A stretch of DNA of 6,202 bases from an uncultured Sutterella sp. Lineage in GTDB: Bacteria; Pseudomonadota; Gammaproteobacteria; Burkholderiales; Burkholderiaceae_F. The stretch covers positions 1 to 6,202 of the forward strand of contig USCE01000081.1 of assembly GCA_900553105.1 (NCBI GenBank). Reading direction: 5' to 3'. The notes under the pieces are model-generated. The model was not told the origin of the DNA. It was given only the letters and a program-made list of their open reading frames with translations, and made no database searches. Position 1 is the stretch's first letter; each line of letters opens with the position of its first letter. A program made the position numbers and the translations under genes. Shown one piece after another: positions 1 to 6,157 of the stretch.

Positions 1-31
1 GTCGGCAGCGTCAGATGTGTATAAGAGACAG
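1..31 (+). other. Nextera read-1 sequencing adapter (artefact)
   Basis: These bases match the 3' part of the Illumina Nextera transposase read-1 adapter from memory, including the complete 19-base Tn5 mosaic end at 13-31. They are not part of the organism's DNA. The minus-strand frame of the neighbouring transporter stays open through the adapter, so a naive gene call would add about ten false residues. The real insert begins at base 32. Confidence 0.98.
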
Positions 32-588
32 GTGTGGATGTGATGGTAGATCGCATCCATTTGTCCGAAAAAGTCTGCCGGCATCTTATCGATTTGCAAA
101 CCGAGGAAATCCTTAACCTGCGACAGGCCGATGAGTACGGCAATACCGTTTGTGAAACCGATCACGATGGAAATCGGAATAAAACGAATGAGATTACCGA
201 TTTTTAGCAACCCCATCAGGAAAAGTAAGATCCCGCTACCGATTGTGGCAATCATCAAATTGGCCAGACCGTAGTTGGCGATAATGCCGTAAATAATAAC
301 GATAAAAGCGCCGGCTGGACCGCCGATTTGAACACGACAACCGCCTAAAATGGCAATCAAAAAGCCGGCAATGATTGACGTGTAAATACCGGCTTCAGGC
401 GTAACACCCGAAGCAATGGCAAAAGCCATAGCCAGCGGCAGGGCCACCATGCCGACAGTTAAGCCAGAACTGATGTCGCGGGCAAGATTTTTACCGTTGT
501 AGTGACCGATTAAGTCGAAACTGGCTGGGTGAAAAGGCTCAAACGGAGCATTGTGCAGCGCAGATTTGAGACGTTGTACGATGGACAT
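32..588 (-). CDS. SulP-family inorganic anion permease, N-terminal part (3' end cut off)
   Basis: The minus strand encodes 185 complete residues from ATG 588-586, then runs into the adapter. The protein is an inner-membrane SulP (SLC26-like) permease; family members move sulfate, bicarbonate or other anions, usually by proton or sodium symport or by exchange. The signature is clear. A short cytoplasmic N-terminus (about 1-40) is followed by GLTVGMVALPLAMAFAIASG (42-61), a second helix (about 68-82), then VQIGGPAGAFIVI (86-98), which matches the SulP TM3 motif. Further hydrophobic segments lie at about 109-129 and 136-156. Full-length members are usually about 500-600 residues with a C-terminal STAS domain, so roughly two thirds is missing here. 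The start suits the family; the ribosome-binding site is weak (an A/G-rich stretch just upstream). A poor promoter candidate is TAGAAA at 615-610 with TTGAAA at 636-631 (15-base spacer). The substrate cannot be read from this fragment. Confidence 0.93.
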
Positions 589-642
589 TTTCTTTTCGAG
601 AAAGAGTTGTTTCTAACGTGTAAACACCGATTTCAAAATGGC

Positions 643-675
643 AAAAAACAGTTGGCTGATCAGCCAACTGTTTTT
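643..675 (-). terminator. Rho-independent terminator downstream of metG
   Basis: Bases 644-675 form a perfect 32-base palindrome. As RNA it gives a 9-bp stem (649-657 with 662-670) closed by a GATC tetraloop and flanked by A-T pairs. On the minus strand the stem is followed by six T (648-643). It lies 36 bases after the metG stop and before the SulP start, so it should end metG transcription and separate the two genes. The plus strand also has five T after the stem, but no plus-strand gene needs it. Confidence 0.9.
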
Positions 676-710
676 AATACTAAAAGTGCCGAGCGTATTG
701 TAATGAAATG

Positions 711-2765
711 TTAGTGTAAACGCATCCCGGGTTCGGCACCGGTCTGAGGTTCAAGGATATAGAGTCCTTTTTTCTCCGAGGCGTCACTGGCTGACAAAAG
801 CATGCCTTCACTGACGCCAAAGCGCATCTTGCGAGGAGCAAGGTTGGCAATGACGACAGTAAGTTTGCCTTCCAAGTCCTTCGGATCATACCAAGCTTTA
901 ATACCCGAGAAGATATTGCGCGTACGTCCTTCGCCGATATCGACCGTCAAACGCAAAAGCTTGTCAGAACCTTCAACGGCCTCACATTTCACGATCTTGG
1001 CAACCCGAAGATCGAGTTTGTTAAAGTCATCAATCGTGACCGTCTCGGCGATGGCTTCGCCACCTGGTAACGGTTTTTCTTCGGGCTTGACTTCCGGCGC
1101 GCCCGGTACCAGTGCATCGAGTTGCTTGATATCGGCACGTTGCATTAAGTGCTTGAAGGCAGAAATCGGAGATTCGGGGGATAACACGCGATCGGCCGTA
1201 TCCCAGGTGAGTTCACCGCAATTTAAGAATGCCTCAACATTGGCAGCTGTTGCCGGCAACACGGGCTTGAGCATCAAGGTCAAAAGACGGAATGCTTCAA
1301 GTGCAACGGAGCAAACGCGGTGCAAATCGGTCTTCTTATCTTCAGACTTGGCCAATTCCCAAGGTTTTTCACGATCAACGTATTCGTTAACAACATCGGT
1401 CAAGTCCATGACGATGCGAAGCGCCTTGGCATATTCGCGATCATTGAAAAGCGAGGCGACTTCGGCCACTTTGTCGCGAAGCGTGGTGACGATGGCATCG
1501 TCGGCAATACCGTCGGCGACACGACCTTCGAAACGCTTGAAAATGAATCCGGCGGCACGGCTGGCGATGTTGACGTATTTACCGATCAAATCGGAATTCA
1601 CACGAGCCAAGAAGTCGTTTTTGCTGAAGTCGACGTCATCATTGGTGCGGCCCATCTTGGCGGCCAAGTAGTAGCGCAGCCATTCAGGGTTCATGCCCAG
1701 CTCCAAGTATTTCAAGGGGCTGATACCCGTGCCGCGGCTCTTACTCATTTTGCGACCGTCAACCGTCATGAAGCCGTGCACAAAGACGTTATCGGGCACT
1801 CGGTACGGTTGACCTGCAAAGTGAAGCATGGCAGGCCAGAAAAGCGTGTGGAAGTACACGATATCTTTGCCGATAAAGTGAATTTGTTCGGTCTTTTCTT
1901 CGCTGAGGAATTTCCAGAAATCAAAACCAACTTTGCCAGCGTAGTTCTTCAAACTGGCCAAGTAGCCTACCGGGGCATCTAACCACACGTAGAAATACTT
2001 GCCCGGAGCATCCGGAATGGGGATGCCGAAGTAAGGGGCATCACGAGAGATATCCCAGTCGCCTAATTTACCGTCAGCCAACCATTCTTCGTCCTTGGCG
2101 CGAATTTCCGGTTGAACACGATCGACACCGCTTTTGCCTTGACCGTGAACCCAGTCACGAAGGAAGGCCACGCAGGCCGGATCCGACAAGCGGAAGAAAT
2201 AGTGCGTCGAGGTGCGAAGTTCGGGCTTGGCACCGGATAAGGCCGAGAAGGGATTAATGAGCTCGGTGGGCGAATAAACGGCACCGCATTTTTCACAGTT
2301 GTCGCCGTATTGGTCTTCGGCGCCACACTTAGGACACGTCCCCTTGATGAAACGGTCAGCCAAGAACATTTCTTTGACCGGATCGTAGAACTGTTCGATG
2401 TCTTTTGTATAAATCAAACCGGCGGCTTTTAAGCGACGGTAGATGTCTTGAGACAGTTCAACGTTTTCTTCGCTGTCGGTCGAGTACCAGTGGTCGAATT
2501 TGATGTGAAAGCCGTCCAAGTATTGTTTGCGACCGGCGGCAATGCGTGCCACGAATTCCTGTGGAGTGATGCCTTCTTTTTGAGCAGCAATCATCATCGG
2601 TGCGCCGTGTGTATCGTCAGCGCCGACAAAGTGTACGGTGTGACCGTACATGCGTTGCGTACGCACCCAGATGTCGGCTTGAATGTATTCCATAATATGA
2701 CCGATATGGAAATGCCCGTTAGCATAGGGCAAAGCGGTCGTGACGAAAATTTGGCGTTTTTGCAT
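711..2765 (-). CDS. metG: Methionyl-tRNA synthetase
   Basis: This cytoplasmic class I aminoacyl-tRNA synthetase joins methionine to tRNA-Met, including the initiator, using ATP. The chosen start gives 684 residues; E. coli MetG has 677. Visible features are the HIGH motif at 20-23, a zinc knuckle with cysteines 144, 147, 157 and 160 (CPKC and CEKC), the KMSKS loop at 339-343 (GRKMSKSRG), a helical anticodon-binding region (about 390-550), and a C-terminal EMAPII/Arc1p-like tRNA-binding and dimerisation domain from about 578 (DFNKLDLRVAKI) to the end. All expected catalytic elements are intact. The frame stays open 21 codons further to an ATG at 2828. I reject that start because homology begins at MQKRQIFVTTALPYANG, the extra residues form an unlikely hydrophobic stretch, and the probable -10 box lies inside them. 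The ribosome-binding site is weak (GAGCGAC about 8-14 bases upstream). It is transcribed divergently from mrp and ends before the hairpin at 644-675. Confidence 0.98.
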   Translation of the reverse strand: MQKRQIFVTTALPYANGHFHIGHIMEYIQADIWVRTQRMYGHTVHFVGADDTHGAPMMIAAQKEGITPQEFVARIAAGRKQYLDGFHIKFDHWYSTDSEENVELSQDIYRRLKAAGLIYTKDIEQFYDPVKEMFLADRFIKGTCPKCGAEDQYGDNCEKCGAVYSPTELINPFSALSGAKPELRTSTHYFFRLSDPACVAFLRDWVHGQGKSGVDRVQPEIRAKDEEWLADGKLGDWDISRDAPYFGIPIPDAPGKYFYVWLDAPVGYLASLKNYAGKVGFDFWKFLSEEKTEQIHFIGKDIVYFHTLFWPAMLHFAGQPYRVPDNVFVHGFMTVDGRKMSKSRGTGISPLKYLELGMNPEWLRYYLAAKMGRTNDDVDFSKNDFLARVNSDLIGKYVNIASRAAGFIFKRFEGRVADGIADDAIVTTLRDKVAEVASLFNDREYAKALRIVMDLTDVVNEYVDREKPWELAKSEDKKTDLHRVCSVALEAFRLLTLMLKPVLPATAANVEAFLNCGELTWDTADRVLSPESPISAFKHLMQRADIKQLDALVPGAPEVKPEEKPLPGGEAIAETVTIDDFNKLDLRVAKIVKCEAVEGSDKLLRLTVDIGEGRTRNIFSGIKAWYDPKDLEGKLTVVIANLAPRKMRFGVSEGMLLSASDASEKKGLYILEPQTGAEPGMRLH

Positions 2766-2808
2766 GATTTTGTCGCTCAATAGCAAAGTAAGTGAAACAA
2801 AAAAAAGA

Positions 2809-2817
2809 ATTTTAGCA
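2809..2817 (-). promoter_or_regulatory. Probable extended -10 promoter element of metG
   Basis: On the minus strand these bases read TGCTAAAAT, an extended -10 (TGn followed by TAAAAT). The -35 region 17 bases further upstream is poor (AGCTAA), which is common for extended -10 promoters. Transcription would start near 2802, giving a leader of roughly 35-40 bases before metG. The call rests on motif reading only. Confidence 0.4.
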
Positions 2818-3153
2818 AATGCAATCATGACTTAGCTGAGCAAAAGTCGCTATAGCAGGGTTAATCGTTCAAAGGCTCGAAGAACGCTGAACGAGAAGAT
2901 TGGTTTTGAAAATTTCGACCCCGTTGTTTTGTTCGTATTTAGGTACTGGTGATATAAAGTAGATGGTAAAAGTTGGTTGGCTATTGAAACAGTAACTATG
3001 ACAGAAAGCTTTTATTCGCAAAGTGCCTTCCCCACGCAGATATGAGGTACTTTCAACATTATGTTCGAAAAAAGACTGATGAAACCCAAAAGTAAAATGA
3101 AAGTAAGCACCGGTGATAAATGAGTTATAACAACGGCGCAATTCCGGCTATGT

Positions 3154-3186
3154 ACCTGTCCAATGATAGGTGTTTTGATTTTGTTT
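3154..3186 (+). terminator. Terminator-like hairpin upstream of mrp
   Basis: ACCTGTC (3154-3160) pairs with GATAGGT (3165-3171) around a CAAT loop, with one G-U pair, giving a 7-bp stem. A T-rich tail follows (TTTTGATTTTGTTT, 3173-3186). It resembles a weak intrinsic terminator on the plus strand, yet no intact plus-strand gene lies upstream in the window. It could end a vanished gene, guard mrp against read-through, or be chance in AT-rich DNA. Confidence 0.35.
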
Positions 3187-3221
3187 CAGGGATGATAGTT
3201 TTGAAATTAGTCCCTTTTAGC

Positions 3222-3252
3222 TTGAGCTTAAACGCAAAAAATCGGACAATAT
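3222..3252 (+). promoter_or_regulatory. Candidate promoter of the mrp operon
   Basis: TTGAGC (3222-3227) resembles a -35 box. ACAATA or CAATAT (3246-3252) resembles a -10 box at 18-19 bases spacing. Transcription would begin near 3258, leaving a leader of about 20 bases that contains the ribosome-binding site. Other AT-rich hexamers lie nearby, so this is only the best-placed candidate. Confidence 0.35.
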
Positions 3253-3267
3253 GCTTCTACGTTATCC

Positions 3268-3272
3268 AGGAG
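3268..3272 (+). promoter_or_regulatory. Ribosome-binding site that fixes the mrp GTG start
   Basis: AGGAG at 3268-3272 is a near-ideal Shine-Dalgarno sequence 6 bases before GTG 3279. It shows that translation starts at this GTG and not at the in-frame ATG at 3120. Confidence 0.88.
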
Positions 3273-3278
3273 CATACA

Positions 3279-4349
3279 GTGAATACTAAAGAACAAATTC
3301 TCGAAATTTTGAAAACAGTCGTTGATCCGCGACTCGGCTGCGATTACGTTTCAGCACGCATGGTTAAAGTATCCGACGATGCTCGAGAGGTGCAAATTCT
3401 CTTAGGCTATCCGGCTAAAAATGTGATCGATGAAGTCAGAGCACAAGTACAGGCTGCTTTTGACAAAGCGGGGGTTGCTGTTCAGTTGGACGTCAAACAA
3501 CACATTGTGGCGCACGCCGTACAACGCACCTTGAAAGTCTTGTCTAATGTTAAAAATATTATTGCCGTTGCCAGCGGCAAAGGCGGTGTGGGCAAAAGCA
3601 CTGTGGCGGCAAATTTGGCTTTGGCACTATCGGCCGAAGGCGCCAAAGTTGGCATGTTGGACGCCGACATTTATGGTCCGAGTCAACCGATGATGTTGGG
3701 TGCTCAAGGTCGTCCCATCTCTAATGACGGTCAAAACATGTTTCCGGTCGTATCCCTCGGTTTGGAGATCAATTCCATCGGTTTTCTCATTGATGCCGAT
3801 GAACCGATGATTTGGCGCGGTCCTTTGGTTGCGCAAGCCTTAACGCAACTTTTAATGCAAACCAAATGGGGCGATTTGGACTATTTGGTTATTGATATGC
3901 CGCCGGGTACGGGGGATATTCAATTAACGCTTTCTCAAACTGTGCCGGTGACTGGCGCCGTGATCGTGACCACGCCGCAAGACATTGCGCTTTTGGATGC
4001 CCAAAAAGGTCTTCGCATGTTCAATAAAGTCAACGTTCCCGTATTGGGCGTTGTGGAAAACATGGCGATGTTTGTTTGTCCGAAGTGCGGTCATTTGGAG
4101 CATATTTTTGGTCAAGGTGGCGCTGAGCGATTAAGTCGCACCTATGGGTGTGAAGTGTTGGGGCACTTGCCGTTACAGACGTCCATTCGTGAGAAAGCGG
4201 ACTCGGGAGAACCGACGGTAATTGGCGAGCCTGAGAGCGAAGCCGCGAAGATTTATCGCGATATCGCCATGAAGGCGGCCTGTGCCATTGCAAAAACGGC
4301 CAAGGACATGAGTTTGAAGATGCCGACCGTGAAGGTGGAGAAGAACTAA
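3279..4349 (+). CDS. mrp: Iron-sulfur cluster carrier ATPase Mrp/ApbC
   Basis: Mrp/ApbC is a cytoplasmic P-loop ATPase of the MinD/ParA superfamily (Nbp35/Ind1 relatives) that binds and passes on Fe-S clusters. The protein is 356 residues from a GTG start, close to the usual bacterial length. An N-terminal MIP18/DUF59 domain (about 3-75, including VVDPRLGCDYVSARMVK) precedes the ATPase domain. The deviant Walker A is GKGGVGKS (100-107); DADIYGPSQP (128-137), WRGP (179-182) and IDMPPGTGDIQLTLSQ (205-220) are the family's switch and Walker B regions. CPKC at 267-270 is the CxxC pair that bridges a cluster between two subunits. All key residues are present, so the gene should be functional. An upstream in-frame ATG (3120) would add 53 residues with no Mrp character and is rejected. 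The hydrolase gene follows after 1 base, so the two are co-transcribed. Confidence 0.97.
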   Translation: MNTKEQILEILKTVVDPRLGCDYVSARMVKVSDDAREVQILLGYPAKNVIDEVRAQVQAAFDKAGVAVQLDVKQHIVAHAVQRTLKVLSNVKNIIAVASGKGGVGKSTVAANLALALSAEGAKVGMLDADIYGPSQPMMLGAQGRPISNDGQNMFPVVSLGLEINSIGFLIDADEPMIWRGPLVAQALTQLLMQTKWGDLDYLVIDMPPGTGDIQLTLSQTVPVTGAVIVTTPQDIALLDAQKGLRMFNKVNVPVLGVVENMAMFVCPKCGHLEHIFGQGGAERLSRTYGCEVLGHLPLQTSIREKADSGEPTVIGEPESEAAKIYRDIAMKAACAIAKTAKDMSLKMPTVKVEKN

Positions 4350-4350
4350 A

Positions 4351-5337
4351 ATGCCTCTCGTTCAACCCGATTATGTTGCGCCGCATTGGCTTTCGGGCCC
4401 GCAGTTGCAAACAATCGTTGCGGCCAAAATTTGTAAAAAACCGAAAATGACGTACCGTCGTGAGCGTTGGGAAACGCCCGATGACGATTTCATTGATGTG
4501 GATTGGGCTACGCCGGAGCCGGCCGACCCTAAGGCCCCCGTGCTTGTGCATTTCCACGGACTTGAGGGTAGCTCCCGTAGTCACTATGCATTAGCTTTAA
4601 TGCACGAGACTGCTTCGCGCGGCTGGCGCGGTTGCGTGGCACACTTCAGAAGTTGCTCGGGTGAAATAAATCGGAAGGCCAGGGCGTATTACGCTGGTGA
4701 TATTGATGAAGTGCAGTGGGTGCTTGAAACGGTTAAAGCCCGCTATCCGCAGGCGCCTTTGTATGCTGTCGGGGTTTCGCTCGGTGGCAACCAACTGTCA
4801 CTGTTTTGCGGGAAAAGGGCCGATAAGGCGGCTTCATTACTGACGGCAGCTGCAAGCATCGCTGCTCCTGTGGACTTGGTTGCGGGCAGCAATCTCTTGC
4901 GGTACGGCTTCAATCGTGTTTACTCCTCGGTCTTTTTAAATAGCCTTATTCCGAAAGTGCTTCAAAAGTGTAAGACAATGCCCGAGCTTGCTGCCAAAAT
5001 TGACGTCAACGCCGTTCGTAAATGCAAAAATTTCTACGACTTTGATTCGATTTACACTGCGCCGGCCCATGGCTTTAAAAGCGCAATGGAGTACTGGACA
5101 ACATGTTCGGCTAAGCCTTGGTTGAAGTACATTAAGGTGCCGTTTTTGCTCATGAATGCTAAAAACGATCCGTTTTTGCCTGAGTGGGCGTTGCCGACGC
5201 TGGCCGATGTCTCTGAGAACGTTTGGTTGGATCAACCTGCAGAAGGCGGTCACGTGGGCTTTCCTATCGGTTCGCCTCCGGGTGAAGTGACTTATTTGCC
5301 TAAACGCATCTTTCGATTTTTCACAGAACGTACTTGA
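4351..5337 (+). CDS. yheT: YheT-type alpha/beta-fold hydrolase
   Basis: The 328-residue cytoplasmic protein belongs to the YheT family (UPF0017, COG0429). Members have a serine-hydrolase fold, but the physiological substrate is generally unknown; esterase-like activity is expected. The sequence shows the N-terminal family pattern (PHWLSGPQLQTI, 11-22), the oxyanion-hole region HFHGLEGSSRSHY (67-79), the RGW.....HFRSCSGE signature (90-105), the nucleophile elbow GVSLG with Ser143, the probable acid Asp273 in NAKNDPFLP (269-277), and His301 in EGGHVGF (298-304). The catalytic triad is therefore complete. The ATG comes 1 base after the mrp TAA, and GGAG at 4337-4340 inside the end of mrp serves as its ribosome-binding site, so translation is probably coupled. 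This adjacency does not prove a role in Fe-S assembly. A strong terminator follows the stop. Confidence 0.93.
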   Translation: MPLVQPDYVAPHWLSGPQLQTIVAAKICKKPKMTYRRERWETPDDDFIDVDWATPEPADPKAPVLVHFHGLEGSSRSHYALALMHETASRGWRGCVAHFRSCSGEINRKARAYYAGDIDEVQWVLETVKARYPQAPLYAVGVSLGGNQLSLFCGKRADKAASLLTAAASIAAPVDLVAGSNLLRYGFNRVYSSVFLNSLIPKVLQKCKTMPELAAKIDVNAVRKCKNFYDFDSIYTAPAHGFKSAMEYWTTCSAKPWLKYIKVPFLLMNAKNDPFLPEWALPTLADVSENVWLDQPAEGGHVGFPIGSPPGEVTYLPKRIFRFFTERT

Positions 5338-5342
5338 TAGAG

Positions 5343-5382
5343 AAAATCACGCCGTTGAGTAACTTCAACGGCGTGATTTTTT
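5343..5382 (+). terminator. Rho-independent terminator of the mrp-yheT operon
   Basis: A 16-bp perfect stem (5343-5358 with 5365-5380), GC-rich in the middle (CACGCCGTTGA and its complement), encloses a 6-base loop and ends in six T (5377-5382). It begins 5 bases after the hydrolase stop codon, ending this operon and separating it from the next gene. Confidence 0.95.
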
Positions 5383-5400
5383 CCAAAAATTCGATAGAAT
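5373..5400 (+). promoter_or_regulatory. Candidate promoter of the VUT-family gene
   Basis: TAGAAT (5395-5400) is a good -10 hexamer. The best -35 is poor (GTGATT, 5373-5378, 16-base spacing) and overlaps the preceding terminator. Because that terminator is strong, the downstream gene needs its own promoter here or in the following leader. Transcription from this site would start near 5407 and give a leader of about 75 bases. Confidence 0.35.
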
Positions 5401-5425
5401 ACAAGACCTTTCAACAATAGTGTTG

Positions 5426-5455
5426 CCGCGTCGGTTTGTTCTACCGGGTCTGCGG
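5426..5455 (+). promoter_or_regulatory. Structured leader of the VUT-family gene
   Basis: The leader can fold as two stacked short stems: CCGC (5426-5429) with GCGG (5452-5455), enclosing CGGT (5432-5435) with ACCG (5443-5446) around a 7-base loop. Further down, CCGA (5459-5462) can pair with TCGG (5471-5474), which would cover part of the GGAGG ribosome-binding site (5473-5477). Genes for queuosine-precursor transporters are known targets of preQ1 riboswitches, but by eye I see no match to the known preQ1 consensus. Regulation is a hypothesis only. Confidence 0.25.
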
Positions 5456-5482
5456 TTGCCGATTATTTTTTCGGAGGCTCTT

Positions 5483-6046
5483 ATGTCGCATAAGTGGCTG
5501 CACCGGGATACGCTTTGCGGTCTGGTGGCTTTGACACTTTTTATTCTCACGATTCCGTTAAGTAACTGGGTCGTTGTTAACGTCGGGACGGTTTGCACGC
5601 CTGACGGTCCTTGTTTAATACCTGTTTGGCCCGGCCTGATGGCACCTTCTGCCGTGATGATTGCAGGGGCGGCGTTAGTCTTGCGTAATGGAGTACAGGC
5701 TTTTTTAGGGGCTGGATACTCGTTGCTGGCCATTGCCGTGGGTACGGCTTTGTCGGCTCTTTTCGCTCAACCCTCGCTTGTGATTGCCTCAGCCGCTGCG
5801 TTTTGTTTTTCTGAATTAGCGGATTTTGCGGTCTACACCCCCATGCGCCGTCGTTTTCCGGCGTTTTCCGTGGTGCTCGCTGGATTGGCGGGTTCCTTTG
5901 TCGACAGCTGGATTTTCCTAACATTGGCTTTCGGCAGCGTTGATTTCATTGCCGGTCAAGTGTTGGGTAAGTTCTGGATGGCACTGGCCGCCGGCGTCGT
6001 GATTCGATATCTTCGCCCTCGCTTGGTACCTCAGCCTAAGTTCTAA
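5483..6046 (+). CDS. VUT/YhhQ-like membrane transporter, probable queuosine-precursor uptake
   Basis: The 187-residue inner-membrane protein resembles the VUT family (Vut_1, COG1738), whose E. coli member YhhQ imports the 7-deazaguanine precursors preQ0/preQ1 used to make queuosine in tRNA. About five to six hydrophobic segments are seen (roughly 11-32, 46-67, 72-94, 97-115, 128-150 and 160-175). The family pattern lies in the second half: IASAAAFCFSELADFAVYTPMRRR (101-124), then AGLAGSFVDSWIFLTLAFGS (133-152) and GQVLGKFW (158-165). These line up with the SxxxA..(Q/S)xLD..VF..LR and GN..D...FF..AF blocks I remember for YhhQ. It is shorter than YhhQ (about 220) with a reduced N-terminal half. 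ATG 5483 is supported by GGAGG 5 bases upstream; an open frame from 5420 would add a Pro/Arg-rich leader without a ribosome-binding site. Substrate is inferred from family only. Confidence 0.8.
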   Translation: MSHKWLHRDTLCGLVALTLFILTIPLSNWVVVNVGTVCTPDGPCLIPVWPGLMAPSAVMIAGAALVLRNGVQAFLGAGYSLLAIAVGTALSALFAQPSLVIASAAAFCFSELADFAVYTPMRRRFPAFSVVLAGLAGSFVDSWIFLTLAFGSVDFIAGQVLGKFWMALAAGVVIRYLRPRLVPQPKF

Positions 6047-6072
6047 TTCAAAAAAAAGCGTACAGATAACGT

Positions 6073-6111
6073 TCGGGCCGACAGCTAACAACTGACGGCC
6101 CGAGTAGTTTT
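6073..6111. terminator. Hairpin between convergent genes, probable bidirectional terminator
   Basis: TCGGGCCG (6073-6080) pairs with CGGCCCGA (6096-6103). After an A-A mismatch, CAG (6082-6084) pairs with CTG (6092-6094) around a 7-base loop. On the plus strand a modest T tract follows (GTAGTTTT, 6104-6111). On the minus strand eight T (6057-6050) follow only after a 15-base gap. TTCAAAA (6047-6053) and TTTTGAA (6108-6114) are also complementary. It lies between the plus-strand stop at 6046 and the minus-strand stop at 6119-6117, the expected place for a shared terminator. Confidence 0.6.
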
Positions 6112-6116
6112 GAATG

Positions 6117-6157
6117 TTATTTCAGTGTTTCCAAAAACTCTTCATAACCTTTTGCCC
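6117..6157 (-). CDS. C-terminal tail of an unidentified minus-strand gene
   Basis: Reading the minus strand inward from the insert edge, one frame gives AKGYEEFLETLK and then TAA (6119-6117). The other frames stop early or give less protein-like peptides, the amphipathic Glu/Leu/Lys ending is typical of a real C-terminus, and a terminator-like hairpin follows on the same strand. The gene is cut by the adapter at 6158, so only 12 codons are visible and the product cannot be named. Confidence 0.5.

Larger units (their letters stand above)
2766..3278. other. Divergent intergenic region between metG and mrp, no recognised gene
   Basis: This 513-base stretch holds the leaders and probable promoters of both flanking genes. 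The middle (about 2830-3190) looks AT-richer than the genes and has no reading frame I recognise. A 90-codon minus-strand frame (3141-2869) has no family signature, no good ribosome-binding site and unusual composition, so I do not call it a gene. The plus-strand frame from 2836 to 3120 is broken by only two TGA codons (2953, 3043) and ends just before a terminator-like hairpin at 3154-3171. That might be the remnant of a dead gene, but nothing in it is identifiable. There is also a 7-base inverted repeat (TCGTTCA at 2865-2871, TGAACGA at 2888-2894). Confidence 0.6.

Noticed and set aside
13..31. Tn5 mosaic end suggesting a transposon insertion
   Set aside because: It is part of the Nextera adapter; the matching copy at 6158-6176 continues into the read-2 adapter and an index, and there is no transposase or cargo.
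802..1982. Long plus-strand reading frames (802-1671 and 1320-1982) opposite metG
   Set aside because: They are antisense shadows of metG codon bias with Ser/Arg/Ala-rich or Val/Gly-rich translations and no family features.
2766..2828. N-terminal extension of MetG with a hydrophobic, signal-like stretch
   Set aside because: MetG is cytoplasmic, homology starts at the ATG at 2765, and the probable -10 box lies in the extension.
2865..2894. 7-base inverted repeat TCGTTCA/TGAACGA as an operator upstream of metG
   Set aside because: A 16-base gap and a single short repeat in AT-rich DNA are compatible with chance; no regulator gene lies nearby.
2869..3141. 90-codon minus-strand reading frame in the metG-mrp spacer
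   Set aside because: No recognisable domain, odd composition rich in Phe, Ser, His and Tyr, and no clear ribosome-binding site.
3120..3278. 53-residue extension of Mrp from ATG 3120
   Set aside because: It shows no Mrp similarity, has no good ribosome-binding site, and the GTG at 3279 has an ideal one.
4030..4584. 184-codon minus-strand frame across the mrp-hydrolase junction
   Set aside because: It lies antisense to two well-supported genes and has no domain features.
5407..5482. preQ1 riboswitch before the VUT-family gene
   Set aside because: Expected from gene function, but the leader lacks the compact hairpin with A-rich pseudoknot tail of preQ1-I by eye; kept only as a structured-leader hypothesis.
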